Origin: Streptomyces qinglanensis
GTDB lineage: Bacteria > Actinomycetota > Actinomycetes > Streptomycetales > Streptomycetaceae
Length of the DNA stretch: 64,000 nt
Assembly (NCBI RefSeq): GCF_900111245.1
Contig: NZ_FOGO01000001.1
Span: 906,489 to 970,488, forward strand
Direction: 5' to 3'
Shown here: positions 11,499 to 20,360 of the stretch, piece by piece
How the letters are laid out: every line of letters begins with the position of its first letter
Position numbering within the stretch: position 1 is the first letter of the stretch
Translations under genes and position numbers: made by a program
Notes under the pieces: generated by a model
The model's input: only the letters and a program-made list of their open reading frames with translations
Told to the model about the DNA's origin: nothing
Database searches by the model: none

Positions 11499-12832
11499 GC
11501 ACGCCCCTGGTCGCCGCCGCCGTCCTGCTGGTCGTCGTGGCCTGGCTGGCGGCGTGCGCCGAAGCGGGACTGGCCCGTACCACCAGCTACCGGGCCGAGG
11601 AGGCGGTGCGCCAGGGCAGGCGCGGCGGCGCGAAGCTGGCCGCGGTGGCCGCCGACCCGACGCGCTACCTCAACCTGGCCCTGCTGCTGCGGGTGGCCTG
11701 CGAGGTGGCCGCCGGCGCCCTGGTGACCTACGCGTGCCTGCAGGCCGTCGAGGGGACCTGGCAGGCGCTGGCCGTCGCCATCGGGGTGATGGTCTTCGTC
11801 AGCTACGTCGCCATCGGCGTCTCGCCGCGCACCATCGGCCGCCAGCATCCGCTGAACACGGCGACGGCCGCGTCGTATGTGCTGCTGCCGCTCGCGCGCA
11901 TCCTGGGCCCGGTACCGCAGTTGCTGATCGTGCTGGGCAACGCGCTCACCCCGGGCAAGGGCTTCCGCAAGGGGCCGTTCGCCAGCGAGGCGGAGCTGCG
12001 CGCGATGGTGGACCTCGCCGAGCAGGAGTCGCTGATCGAGGCCGAGGAGCGGAAGATGGTGCACTCCGTCTTCCAGCTCGGCGACCGGCTGGTGCGCGAG
12101 GTGATGGTGCCGCGCACCGACCTGATCACGATCGAGCGGTTCAAGACCATCCGGCAGGCGCTCACCCTGGCGCTGCGTTCGGGCTTCTCGCGGATCCCGG
12201 TGGTCGGCGAGAGCGAGGACGACGTGGTGGGCATCGTCTACCTCAAGGACCTGGCGCGGAAGGTGCACATCAGCCGGGACGCGGAGACCGAACTGGTCTC
12301 CACGGCGATGCGGCCCGCGACCTTCGTCCCCGACACCAAGAACGCGGGCGATCTGCTGCGGGAGATGCAGCAGGACCGGATCCACGTCTCCGTGGTGATC
12401 GACGAGTACGGCGGCACGGCCGGGATCGTCACCATCGAGGACATCCTGGAGGAGATCGTCGGGGAGATCGCCGACGAGTACGACCGCGAACTGCCGCCGG
12501 TCGAGGAGCTGGGCGAGGGCCGCTACCGGGTCACCGCCCGGCTGGACATCGGTGACCTGGGGGAACTGTACGGGCTGACGGGCCTGGACGACGAGGACGT
12601 GGAGACGGTGGGCGGGCTGCTGGCCAAGTCGCTGGGCCGGGTGCCGATCGCCGGTGCGGCCAGCACGGTCGACGTCACCGAGGACCACTCCGACCCCACC
12701 CTGACGGGCCTTCGGCTGACGGCAGAGTCCCCGGCCGGACGCCGCAACAAGATCGTGACGGTGCTCGTGGAGCCGGTCCGCGAACCGGTGCACACGGACG
12801 CCGAGGAGAGCACCGCGCTCAGCGAGGGCTGA
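11495..12832 (+). CDS. CNNM/HlyC-CorC family membrane protein with CBS pair
   Basis: A 445-aa protein with an N-terminal DUF21/CNNM membrane domain (hydrophobic segments within about 1-150), two CBS domains (about 195-315, including [12 protein letters not shown] and [16 protein letters not shown]) and a C-terminal CorC_HlyC domain (about 335-415). The family is linked to Mg2+/Co2+ homeostasis; the older name 'hemolysin' is not informative. GTG at 11495 overlaps the ybeY stop by 4 nt, so coupled translation is likely. Confidence 0.9.
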   Translation: MSTPLVAAAVLLVVVAWLAACAEAGLARTTSYRAEEAVRQGRRGGAKLAAVAADPTRYLNLALLLRVACEVAAGALVTYACLQAVEGTWQALAVAIGVMVFVSYVAIGVSPRTIGRQHPLNTATAASYVLLPLARILGPVPQLLIVLGNALTPGKGFRKGPFASEAELRAMVDLAEQESLIEAEERKMVHSVFQLGDRLVREVMVPRTDLITIERFKTIRQALTLALRSGFSRIPVVGESEDDVVGIVYLKDLARKVHISRDAETELVSTAMRPATFVPDTKNAGDLLREMQQDRIHVSVVIDEYGGTAGIVTIEDILEEIVGEIADEYDRELPPVEELGEGRYRVTARLDIGDLGELYGLTGLDDEDVETVGGLLAKSLGRVPIAGAASTVDVTEDHSDPTLTGLRLTAESPAGRRNKIVTVLVEPVREPVHTDAEESTALSEG

Positions 12833-12877
12833 CGGCCGCACCCGGGCGGCGCGCCCCCGCGCCGCAGTCATGACGCC

Positions 12878-12883
12878 TACGCT
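12878..12883 (+). promoter_or_regulatory. -10 hexamer, leaderless start (YjbR gene)
   Basis: TACGCT lies exactly 6 nt before the ATG at 12890 and no Shine-Dalgarno sequence is present, so transcription probably starts at the start codon. Confidence 0.5.
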
Positions 12884-12889
12884 GAGCAC

Positions 12890-13252
12890 ATGACGCCGGA
12901 CCAGCTCAGAGCCTGCTGCCTGGAGCAGAACGGGGCATGGGAGGACCGCCCCTTCCCCGCGAACCCGGGCCTGTCCGCCTTCAAGGTCGGCGCGAAGGTC
13001 TTCGCCTTCAGCGGGCTGGACGAGCTCCCGCTCCGGGTGAGCCTCAAGTGCGAGCCGGAGATCGCGGTGCGGCTGCGCGCCTCCACTCCGGCGGTTCGGC
13101 CGGGCGTGCACCTCGACAAGCGGCACTGGAACACCGTCGAGCTGGACGGGAGCCTGCCGGACCGGACCGTGCGGGAGATGGTCGAGGACTCCTACGACCT
13201 GGTGGTGGCCGGACTCCCGCGCCGGGAGCGGCTGCGGCTGGGCCGGGACTGA
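12890..13252 (+). CDS. MmcQ/YjbR family protein
   Basis: A 120-aa protein of the YjbR/DUF419 family (CyaY-like fold). It has the family features F-KVGAKVFAF near residue 35 and KRHWNTVELDGSLP near 80. Proposed to bind DNA or nucleic acid, but the role is not established. It appears to be expressed from its own leaderless promoter. Confidence 0.88.
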   Translation: MTPDQLRACCLEQNGAWEDRPFPANPGLSAFKVGAKVFAFSGLDELPLRVSLKCEPEIAVRLRASTPAVRPGVHLDKRHWNTVELDGSLPDRTVREMVEDSYDLVVAGLPRRERLRLGRD

Positions 13253-13358
13253 CGCGCCCCGGAGGCAGGCCCGCGGTCACCTGTTCGGCGGCCGCCGGAT
13301 CGCGGCCGGGGGCCGGTACTGGTGGTTTGGAGGGCAGGCCGTCCCGAAAGGCGCTCCC

Positions 13359-14171
13359 ATGCCCGCTGCCCGCTGCTCACGCCTCGCCGCCACCGCCGTC
13401 GTCGTCGCCGTGCTGTCCCTGGCGGGCTGCGGCGAGGACGGCGCGGAGTCGGCCGAGACCTCCTCGCCCTCGCCGCCGCCGTCGAAGTCCGGCGCCACCC
13501 CGACCGGTTCGCCCTCGGAGGTGGCCGGGCCGCTCAGCGAGCAGCAGGCCCGTGCCGCGCTGCTGGCCGAGGGCAACCTGCCCGCCGGTTGGCGGCACGC
13601 GGACCTGGCCGACGCCGCACCCGCGGGAGCCGCCCCCGAGGAGCTGCGGACCGACGACCGCGACTGCCGGCGGCTGTTCGACGTGCTGCGCGGCGACGCG
13701 GACGAGCACGAGGCGCGGACCGCCGCGTCCCGCGGCTACCGCGGGGGCGCGGACGGCCCGTACCTCTCCAGCCAGGTCGCCTCCTACGACAGCGAGGACG
13801 GCGACGGTTCGAAGCGGGCGCTGAGCACCTTCCGGAGTGTGCGCGCGAACTGCCGGACGTTCACCGCCGAGAACGGCGCGGTGACCGTCGCCTTCACCGT
13901 CTCCCGGCTGAAGGCCGGGCCGGGCGGCGACAGCGCGTGCGCCCGGCTGCGCGGCACCGCCCGGGGCGGCCCGGCCGACGGGGAGCAGCTCACCCTGGAC
14001 CTGGTGCTGTCGCGGGTGCGGCAGTCCACGACCGGCGTGGCCCTGCTCTCCGTCGGCGACGGCGACACCGGGCTCGCCCGCCGCGCTGCCGAGGCGGCCG
14101 CCGAGCGGCTGACGGAGGTGACGGCCGGGCGCACGCCCAGCCCGACCGTCCCGCCCGAGCAGGGCGACTGA
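13359..14171 (+). CDS. putative lipoprotein
   Basis: A 270-aa protein with a lipoprotein signal: basic start, hydrophobic core and lipobox LAGC (Cys at about 24). A Ser/Pro-rich linker and an unrecognised globular domain with conserved-looking cysteines follow. Exported and anchored to the outer face of the membrane. GAAAGG precedes the ATG. No function can be assigned. Confidence 0.8.
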   Translation: MPAARCSRLAATAVVVAVLSLAGCGEDGAESAETSSPSPPPSKSGATPTGSPSEVAGPLSEQQARAALLAEGNLPAGWRHADLADAAPAGAAPEELRTDDRDCRRLFDVLRGDADEHEARTAASRGYRGGADGPYLSSQVASYDSEDGDGSKRALSTFRSVRANCRTFTAENGAVTVAFTVSRLKAGPGGDSACARLRGTARGGPADGEQLTLDLVLSRVRQSTTGVALLSVGDGDTGLARRAAEAAAERLTEVTAGRTPSPTVPPEQGD

Positions 14172-14194
14172 GCGTTCACAGCGGGCAGGCACGG

Positions 14195-15673
14195 TCAGGC
14201 CGTCTCCCGCCCGGCGCGCGAGGCCCGTGTGCGGCCCAGCACGAGAGCCACCAGTGCTCCCACGGCCAGCAGGACGGCGGCGTCGGCGGCGAGGCCCAGC
14301 TTGATGCCGCCCAGCGCGGCCTCGGCAGCGGGCGTACCCGCGTCCCGCAGCACCGCGGCCCGGCCGACCGACAGCGCGCTCAGCAGCGGGATACCGAGTG
14401 CCAGCCCGAGCTGCATGGCGCTGGTGACCAGGGAGGTGGCCCGGCCCTGGTCCGCGTCGTCGAGGCCCGAGGTGGCGGTGACGCCGTAGGTGACGACGGC
14501 CACCAGATGCAGTCCGCTGGCCAGCGAGATGGCGACCACCACCAGCCACAGCCCGCCCTCGGTGCCCAGGCCCAGCAGCGCGGCCGTCAGCACGCCCTGG
14601 CCGAGCAGCCCGAGCGCGAGGGTGCGCGGCGCGCCGAGCCGGCGGGCCAGCCGGGGCGCGAGCGCGCCGCCCGCGACGGAGGCGAGGCCCTGCACGCCGA
14701 AGACGAGCCCGGACACCAGCGGAGAGACGTCCAGCAGCTCCTGCAGGTAGAGCGTCATCAGGAAGACCACGGCGGTCATCATGGACACGGTGGCGAGCCC
14801 GGCCAGGTTGCCGAAGGCGACTGTGGGACGCCGCAGCAGCGACAGCGGCAGCAGCGGCTCGGCGCTGCGCGCCTCCACCCGGACGAACAGCACGAGCAGC
14901 AGCAGTCCGGCGACGATCGCGCCCAGCACGTCCGGTCGGCCGAAGCCCTCCTCGGCGGCGGTGGAGAGCCCGTAGACGACGCCGAACAGCCCGCCGGTCA
15001 CGGTCAGCGCACCGGGCACGTCCAGCCGGGTGCGCGCCCCCCGGCTCTCGGTCAGCAGCCGGGGCGCCACCAGCAGCACCAGGAGGCCGCCGACGCCGAG
15101 CAGGCCCATGGTGGAGCGCCAGCCGAGGGTGTCGGTCAGCACACCGCCGACGACCATGCCGACGGTGAAGCCCAGCGCCATCAGCGAACCGTTGATGCTC
15201 AGCGCCTTGGTGCGCTTGGGCCCCTCGGCGAACGAGGTGGTGATCAGCGCCATCCCGGTGGGGACCAGCGCGGCGGCGCCGAGCCCCTGCAGCGCGCGGC
15301 CCGCCAGGAACAGCGGCGCGGCGGGCGCGAGGGCCGCCAGCACCGAGGCCCCGGTGAAGAGCACCAGGCCGGTCAGGAAGGTCCGGCGGCGGCCGAGCTG
15401 GTCGCCCAGCCGCCCGAAGAGCAGCAGGAAGCTGCCGGTGGGCAGCGCGAAAGCGGTCACGGCCCACTGCAGTCCCGCCTCCCCCAGCCCCAGGTCGGGC
15501 CCGAGGACGGGCAGGGCGACGTTCAGGACGGAGAAGTCGAGCGCGACGAGGAACTGCGAGGCGCACAGCACCACCAGCAGCATGATCTCGCGCGGGGTGA
15601 AGCGGTGGGCGGAGGGGGAGACCGGTGCGGACGCGGGTGCGGCCGTCTCCGGTGCAGAAGCGGTCGTTGGCAT
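14195..15673 (-). CDS. MFS multidrug exporter, EmrB/QacA (DHA2) type
   Basis: A 492-aa, about 14-helix transporter. It shows the DHA motif LDFSVLNVALP in helix 1, motif A GRLGDQLGRRR after helix 2 and a motif C-like GFTVGMVVGGVL. Probably proton-driven drug or metabolite efflux. Divergent from a MmyB-type HTH regulator across an 84-nt gap containing a 20-bp inverted repeat, the usual layout for a locally regulated exporter. Convergent with the lipoprotein gene. Confidence 0.9.
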   Translation of the reverse strand: MPTTASAPETAAPASAPVSPSAHRFTPREIMLLVVLCASQFLVALDFSVLNVALPVLGPDLGLGEAGLQWAVTAFALPTGSFLLLFGRLGDQLGRRRTFLTGLVLFTGASVLAALAPAAPLFLAGRALQGLGAAALVPTGMALITTSFAEGPKRTKALSINGSLMALGFTVGMVVGGVLTDTLGWRSTMGLLGVGGLLVLLVAPRLLTESRGARTRLDVPGALTVTGGLFGVVYGLSTAAEEGFGRPDVLGAIVAGLLLLVLFVRVEARSAEPLLPLSLLRRPTVAFGNLAGLATVSMMTAVVFLMTLYLQELLDVSPLVSGLVFGVQGLASVAGGALAPRLARRLGAPRTLALGLLGQGVLTAALLGLGTEGGLWLVVVAISLASGLHLVAVVTYGVTATSGLDDADQGRATSLVTSAMQLGLALGIPLLSALSVGRAAVLRDAGTPAAEAALGGIKLGLAADAAVLLAVGALVALVLGRTRASRAGRETA

Positions 15674-15720
15674 GATCACAGCCTGCTGGCGCGGAACAGA
15701 CCGTGGGGAGCTGCTGTTTA

Positions 15721-15740
15721 TGGTGGTGCCCGCACCACCA
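15721..15740. promoter_or_regulatory. candidate operator TGGTGGTGC-CC-GCACCACCA
   Basis: A perfect 9-bp inverted repeat with a 2-nt centre, in the gap between the divergent MFS and HTH genes. A likely binding site for the HTH protein. Confidence 0.55.
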
Positions 15741-15757
15741 CTCAGGGAGGGGAACAG

Positions 15758-16639
15758 GTGGCCAGTGCTGGAGAGAGCCGGCCGGAGAGACACCGGCGCG
15801 GACAGGAGCTGCGCACGTTCCTGCGCTCGCGCAGGGCACGGGTCTCGCCCGCCGAGTCGGGGCTGCCCGACGGCGGTGCCCGGCGCCGGACACCGGGACT
15901 GCGCCGGGAGGAGGTGGCGGTGCTCGCCGGGGTGGGCGCCTCCTGGTACCAGTGGCTGGAGCAGGGCCGGGACATCACCGTCTCGCCGCAGGTCCTCGAC
16001 GCGGTGGCGCGGGTGCTGCGGATGAGCTCCGCCGAGCGGCGGCACCTGTACGTGCTGGCCGGACTCAACCCGCCGCTGCCCGAGTCGGAGTACGACCCCG
16101 ACTACCTGTGCGCCGGGATGCAGCGGCTGATGGACAGCTGGATGCCCTACCCCGCGCACATCATGGACCCCTACTTCAGCGCAGTCGGGCTCAACGCGTC
16201 GGCGCAACTGGTGATGGGCATGAACGCGCAGGAGAACTGCATCATCAACTTCTTCTGCGACGAGCGGTACCGGGCCCGCGCGGTGAGCTGGGAGCAGAAC
16301 GCGCCGGGTGTGGTGGCCGAACTGCGCGCCTCGCTGGCGGAGTGGCCCGCGGACGAGGGCTTCCAACTGCTGCTGGAGGATCTGCTGGCGGGCAGCGCGG
16401 AGTTCCGCGAGCTGTGGGAGCTGGGCGATGTGTGCCGGCCCGGTCAGCGGGTCAAGGAGCTGGACCATCCGGTCGTGGGCGCGCTGCACTTCGAGTCGAC
16501 GACGCTCCAGGTGCCGGCCCGCCCCGACCTGCGGCTCATCCTGCACAACCCGATCCCCGGCACCGGCACGGCCGAGAAGCTGCAGCGGCTGGCCGAGCCG
16601 GAGGCCCGCCGCGCGGCCCTCCGGCAGGTCGCCGGATGA
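15758..16639 (+). CDS. XRE-like HTH regulator with MmyB-type ligand domain
   Basis: A 293-aa regulator. The N-terminal HTH has the characteristic RRRTPGLRREEVAVLAGVG (about residues 42-60) then WYQWLEQGRDI. The C-terminal two thirds is the MmyB-like sensor domain. It probably controls the divergent MFS exporter. GTG at 15758 follows GGGAGGGG. A paralogous regulator/MFS pair lies at 48931-51711. Confidence 0.88.
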   Translation: MASAGESRPERHRRGQELRTFLRSRRARVSPAESGLPDGGARRRTPGLRREEVAVLAGVGASWYQWLEQGRDITVSPQVLDAVARVLRMSSAERRHLYVLAGLNPPLPESEYDPDYLCAGMQRLMDSWMPYPAHIMDPYFSAVGLNASAQLVMGMNAQENCIINFFCDERYRARAVSWEQNAPGVVAELRASLAEWPADEGFQLLLEDLLAGSAEFRELWELGDVCRPGQRVKELDHPVVGALHFESTTLQVPARPDLRLILHNPIPGTGTAEKLQRLAEPEARRAALRQVAG

Positions 16640-16669
16640 GGCGGCCGTCGGGGCACCGCGGGCAGCGCA

Positions 16670-16675
16670 TATGCT
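16670..16675 (+). promoter_or_regulatory. -10 hexamer, leaderless start (CDA-like gene)
   Basis: TATGCT, then 7 nt, then ATG at 16683, without a Shine-Dalgarno sequence. Confidence 0.5.
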
Positions 16676-16682
16676 CGCCGTC

Positions 16683-17042
16683 ATGAGCGACCAGAGCACC
16701 GCGGGGCCGAACCCGGAGGACCGCAAGATCGTCACCCTGGCGCGCAGCGCCCGCGCCCGCAACGCCGTCCCGGAGGGTGCCGCCGTCCGGGACGAGACGG
16801 GCCGCACCTACGTCGCCGGGTCGGTGGCGCTGCCCTCGCTGCGGCTGTCGGCACTGCGTACTGCCGTGGCCATGGCGGTGGCCTCGGGCGCCACGTCCCT
16901 GGAGGCCGCGGCCGTGGTCTCGGAGGCCGCGCAGGTCCCGGCCGAGGACCTGGCGACCGTGCGCGACCTGGGCGGACCGGCCACCCCGGTGCTGCTCGCG
17001 GGCCCCGACGGCGAGGTGCACTCGACGGTACCGGCGGGCTGA
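16683..17042 (+). CDS. cytidine deaminase-like protein, probably inactive
   Basis: A 119-aa protein that aligns in length and general pattern with the small cytidine deaminases found before era in Streptomyces. However, the catalytic HAE/CAE motif and the PCxxC zinc ligands are absent: there is no Cys or His in the expected places, and the region reads SVALPSLRLSALRTAVAMAV. It therefore cannot bind zinc in the normal way and may be a structural or regulatory remnant. Confidence 0.7.
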   Translation: MSDQSTAGPNPEDRKIVTLARSARARNAVPEGAAVRDETGRTYVAGSVALPSLRLSALRTAVAMAVASGATSLEAAAVVSEAAQVPAEDLATVRDLGGPATPVLLAGPDGEVHSTVPAG

Positions 17043-17115
17043 GCCGCCGGACGGCCCCCGCTGCCGCCGGTCCCGGGACGGGACCTCGGCGGCCGGGGCC
17101 ACCCCGTCCATCAGG

Positions 17116-17121
17116 GACAAT
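17116..17121 (+). promoter_or_regulatory. -10 hexamer, leaderless start (era)
   Basis: GACAAT, then 7 nt, then ATG at 17129. This argues against the in-frame ATG at 17120, which would fall inside the -10. Confidence 0.5.
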
Positions 17122-17128
17122 GGTCGTC

Positions 17129-18100
17129 ATGAACGCATCCTCCGCCACCACCGGCGCCCCCGAAGGCCGCACCCAGGGCGAGGCGCCGCACCGCTCGGGC
17201 TTCGCCTGCTTCGTCGGCCGCCCGAACGCGGGCAAGTCGACGCTGACCAACGCGCTGGTGGGCACGAAGGTCGCGATCACCTCCACCCGCCCGCAGACGA
17301 CCCGGCACACAGTGCGCGGCATCGTGCACCGCCCGGAGGCACAGCTCGTCCTGGTGGACACCCCCGGCCTGCACAAGCCCCGCACCCTGCTCGGCGAGCG
17401 GCTGAACGACGTGGTGCGCACCACCTGGGCGGAGGTCGACGTCATCGGCTTCTGCGTACCGGCCGACCAGAAGATCGGCCCCGGCGACCGGTTCATCGCG
17501 GGCGAGCTGGCCGAGCTGAAGAAGCGCACCCCGAAGGTCGCGGTGGTCACCAAGACCGACCTGGTCTCCCCGGAGGCACTCGCCCAGCAGCTTCTCGCCG
17601 TGGACCGGCTCGGACAGGAGCTGGGCATCGAGTGGGCGGAGATCGTCCCGGTCTCCGGCACCGAGGGCTCCCAGGTGGACCTGCTGGCCGACCTGCTGGT
17701 GCCGCTGCTGCCCGAGGGACCGCCGCTCTACCCGGACGGCGACCTGACGGACGAACCCGAGCAGGTCATGGTCGCCGAGCTGATCCGGGAGGCGGCGCTG
17801 GAGGGGGTGCGGGACGAGCTGCCGCACTCGATCGCGGTGGTGGTCGAGGAGATGGTGCCGCGCGAGGACCGGCCCGCCGACCGGCCGCTGCTGGACGTCC
17901 ACGCCAACATCTTCCTGGAGCGCCCCAGCCAGAAGGGCATCGTCATCGGCCCCAAGGGCAAGCGCCTCAAGGAGGTCGGCAGCGCCTCGCGCCGGCACAT
18001 CGAGGCCCTGCTGGGCACGCCCGTCTACCTCGATCTGCACGTCAAGGTCGCCAAGGACTGGCAGCGCGACCCCAAGCAACTGCGCCGGCTCGGCTTCTGA
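17129..18100 (+). CDS. era: GTPase Era
   Basis: A 323-aa GTPase that binds 16S rRNA and promotes 30S assembly. It has G1 GRPNAGKST (about 27-35), G2/G3 with DTPGLHKPR (about 73-81), G4 TKTD (about 137-140) and a C-terminal KH domain with GIVIGPKGKRLKEVG. I prefer ATG 17129 over 17120 from the -10 position; the N-terminal ~18 residues are not conserved. Confidence 0.96.
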   Translation: MNASSATTGAPEGRTQGEAPHRSGFACFVGRPNAGKSTLTNALVGTKVAITSTRPQTTRHTVRGIVHRPEAQLVLVDTPGLHKPRTLLGERLNDVVRTTWAEVDVIGFCVPADQKIGPGDRFIAGELAELKKRTPKVAVVTKTDLVSPEALAQQLLAVDRLGQELGIEWAEIVPVSGTEGSQVDLLADLLVPLLPEGPPLYPDGDLTDEPEQVMVAELIREAALEGVRDELPHSIAVVVEEMVPREDRPADRPLLDVHANIFLERPSQKGIVIGPKGKRLKEVGSASRRHIEALLGTPVYLDLHVKVAKDWQRDPKQLRRLGF

Positions 18101-18196
18101 CACCGCGCTTCCGACACCGCTTCCGGCATCGGCTCCGACACCGCGTCGCCATCCCCCCGGCACCGCCCCGGCCCGGGGCCGCGGCGCCCGCGCTTC

Positions 18197-19171
18197 TCAG
18201 CCGCGCGGGGGCACGGGGATGCGCATCAGGTCCCGCGCCGCGGTCAGTTCGCCCCGGAACCCGGCGTCGCGGGCCTCGGCGGCGAAGAGCGCGGTGTCCT
18301 GGTAGCGCTGCGAGAAGTGCGTGAGCACCAGGTGGCGTACGCCCGCCTCGGCCGCCACCCGGCCCGCCTGGAAGGCCGTCAGATGGCCGGAGACCTCGGC
18401 CAGTTCCGTCTCGGCCCGCAGGAAGGTCGACTCGATGACGAGCAGGTCGCAGCCCTCGGCCAGTTCCTGCACCCCGTCGCAGAGCCGGGTGTCCATGACG
18501 AAGGCGAAGCGCTGCCCGCGGCGCGGCGCGCTGACCTCCTCCAGCCGCACCCCCCGCAGCTCCCCCTCCCGCTGGAGGCGGCCCACGTCCGGGCCGCGGA
18601 TCCCCCGCTCGGCCAGCCGCTCGGGCAGCATCCGGCGCGTGTCGGGCTCCGTCAGCCGGTAGCCGAAGGTCTCGATGCGGTGCGAGAGCAGGTGCGCCTC
18701 CAGGGTGAAGGGCGCCTCCGGCCGCTGCGCGCCGCCCTCTTCCGGGATCCGCTCCCGGCCTGCGGTGGTCAGATGCGTCCCGGAAGCCGCCACCAGGACC
18801 CCGGGCTCCTCCACGGGTGCCTCCCGCAGCCGGAGGGTGTCGTGGAACGGAGTGGCGTGCCGCAGCCGCTCGAAGTACCGCTGCCCGCTCGCCGGGTAAT
18901 GGGCCGTCACCTCGTGCGGCACCCCGTCGAGACTCATGTGCTGGATGACGCCGGGCAGGCCGAGGGTGTGGTCGCCGTGGAAGTGCGTCAGGCAGATCCG
19001 GGTCAGATCGTGCGCCGCGACGCTGGTGTGCAGCATCTGCCGCTGGGTGCCCTCACCCGGGTCGAACAGGATGCCCTCGCCGTCCCACAGCAGGACGTAC
19101 CCGTTGTGGTTGCGCTGCCGGGTGGGAACCTGGCTGGCGGTGCCCAGGACGACCAGTTCGCGCGCCGACAC
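18197..19171 (-). CDS. rnz: ribonuclease Z
   Basis: A 324-aa metallo-beta-lactamase-fold endonuclease that removes 3' trailers from pre-tRNA. It has HFHGDH (H63, H65, D67, H68), DTR at the second metal site (about 225) and a late THFSQRY histidine motif. GTG at 19171 follows GAGG. It lies 14 nt after the HIT gene, in the same direction, and converges with era. Confidence 0.94.
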   Translation of the reverse strand: MSARELVVLGTASQVPTRQRNHNGYVLLWDGEGILFDPGEGTQRQMLHTSVAAHDLTRICLTHFHGDHTLGLPGVIQHMSLDGVPHEVTAHYPASGQRYFERLRHATPFHDTLRLREAPVEEPGVLVAASGTHLTTAGRERIPEEGGAQRPEAPFTLEAHLLSHRIETFGYRLTEPDTRRMLPERLAERGIRGPDVGRLQREGELRGVRLEEVSAPRRGQRFAFVMDTRLCDGVQELAEGCDLLVIESTFLRAETELAEVSGHLTAFQAGRVAAEAGVRHLVLTHFSQRYQDTALFAAEARDAGFRGELTAARDLMRIPVPPRG

Positions 19172-19185
19172 CGCGCCTCAGCACC

Positions 19186-19569
19186 TCATCCGGGGGGCCA
19201 TTCGAGACCGCGGCCGCCGAGGACGTGCGCATGCGCGTGGAAGACCGTCTGACCGGCGCCGGACCCGGTGTTGAAGACCACCCGGTACCCGGTGCCGGGC
19301 CCGCCGTCCGGCACGGCGATCCGCTCCAGCGCCGCCACTTCGCCGGCCTCCCGCACCACGTCGGCGATCAGCTCGGGAGAGGCTGCCGCGAGGGACGCCG
19401 CGTCCGGATAGTGCGCCTTCGGGATCACCAGCACATGGGTGGGCGCCTGGGGGTTGATGTCGCGGAAGGCGACGGTCGTGTCGGTCTCCCGCACCAGCGT
19501 CGCGGGCACCTCACCCGCGACGATCTTGCAGAACAGGCAGTCCTGCTGCGGTTCTCCGTTGGAAGCCAT
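19186..19569 (-). CDS. HIT-family nucleotide-binding hydrolase
   Basis: A 127-aa HINT-type protein with the triad HAHAHV (H111, H113, H115) and an N-terminal CLFCKIVAGEVP with two cysteines. A purine nucleotide phosphoramidase is likely. A TAGCAT hexamer lies 6 nt upstream of the ATG without a Shine-Dalgarno, so it is probably leaderless. Upstream of rnz, likely co-transcribed. Confidence 0.94.
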   Translation of the reverse strand: MASNGEPQQDCLFCKIVAGEVPATLVRETDTTVAFRDINPQAPTHVLVIPKAHYPDAASLAAASPELIADVVREAGEVAALERIAVPDGGPGTGYRVVFNTGSGAGQTVFHAHAHVLGGRGLEWPPG

Positions 19570-19575
19570 GCCGGG

Positions 19576-19581
19576 ATGCTA
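19576..19581 (-). promoter_or_regulatory. -10 hexamer, leaderless start (HIT gene)
   Basis: TAGCAT on the minus strand, 6 nt before the ATG at 19569. Confidence 0.5.
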
Positions 19582-19622
19582 CCCGAGGGACAGCGCTGCC
19601 CCGGGTGTCCGGACGGGGGCCC

Positions 19623-20360
19623 TCACCCCCAGCGCCCGCTCCGGGCGAGCAGCACGGCGGTGGCCGCCGTACCGGCCGTGGAGGTCCGCAGCACGCTCGG
19701 CCCGAGCCGCAGCGGCGCGGCCCCGGCCCGCGCGAAGAGCTCCAGCTCCTCCGGCGCGACCCCGCCCTCGGGGCCGACGACCAGCACGATCTCCCCCGTC
19801 TCCGGCAGGGCCGCCGAGGCCAGCGGGGTGCTGCCCTCCTCGTGCAGCACGGCGGCGAAGTCGGCGGACTCCAGCAGCGCGGCGACCTCCCGGGTGGCAG
19901 CGAGCTCGGCCACCTCGGGGAACCGCAGCCGCCTGGCCTGCTTACCCGCCTCCCGCGCCGTGCTCCGCCACTTGGCGAGCGACTTGGCCGCCCGCTCCCC
20001 CTTCCACCGGGTCACCGCGCGGGACGCCGCCCACGGCACCACGGCGTCCACGCCCGTCTCCGTCATCGTCTCCACGGCCAGCTCCCCGCGGTCCCCCTTG
20101 GGCAGCGCCTGGACGACGGTGATCCGGGGGCGGGGCGCGGGCTCGGTGCGCACCTCGCGGACGGCGACCTCCAGCCGGTCCTTGCCCTCGGCCGCGGTCA
20201 CGCTCCCGTACGCGCCGGTGCCCGCACCGTCCGTGAGGACGACCTCCTCGCCCGGCCGCAGCCGGCGGACCGAGACGGCATGCCGCCCCTCCGGACCGTC
20301 CAGCACCACCGTGCCGGGCCGCAGCAGCCCGGCCTCGGCCAGGAACACCGGCGCGCTCAC
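19623..20360 (-). CDS. rsmE: 16S rRNA m3U1498 methyltransferase
   Basis: A 245-aa SPOUT methyltransferase with an N-terminal PUA-like domain (GRHAVSVRRLRPGEEV) and the C-terminal knot motifs VVGPEGGVAPEELELF and LGPSVLRTSTAGTAA. Methylates U1498 of 16S rRNA. The start GTG overlaps the upstream nitronate monooxygenase stop by 4 nt, so the two are coupled. Confidence 0.95.
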   Translation of the reverse strand: MSAPVFLAEAGLLRPGTVVLDGPEGRHAVSVRRLRPGEEVVLTDGAGTGAYGSVTAAEGKDRLEVAVREVRTEPAPRPRITVVQALPKGDRGELAVETMTETGVDAVVPWAASRAVTRWKGERAAKSLAKWRSTAREAGKQARRLRFPEVAELAATREVAALLESADFAAVLHEEGSTPLASAALPETGEIVLVVGPEGGVAPEELELFARAGAAPLRLGPSVLRTSTAGTAATAVLLARSGRWG

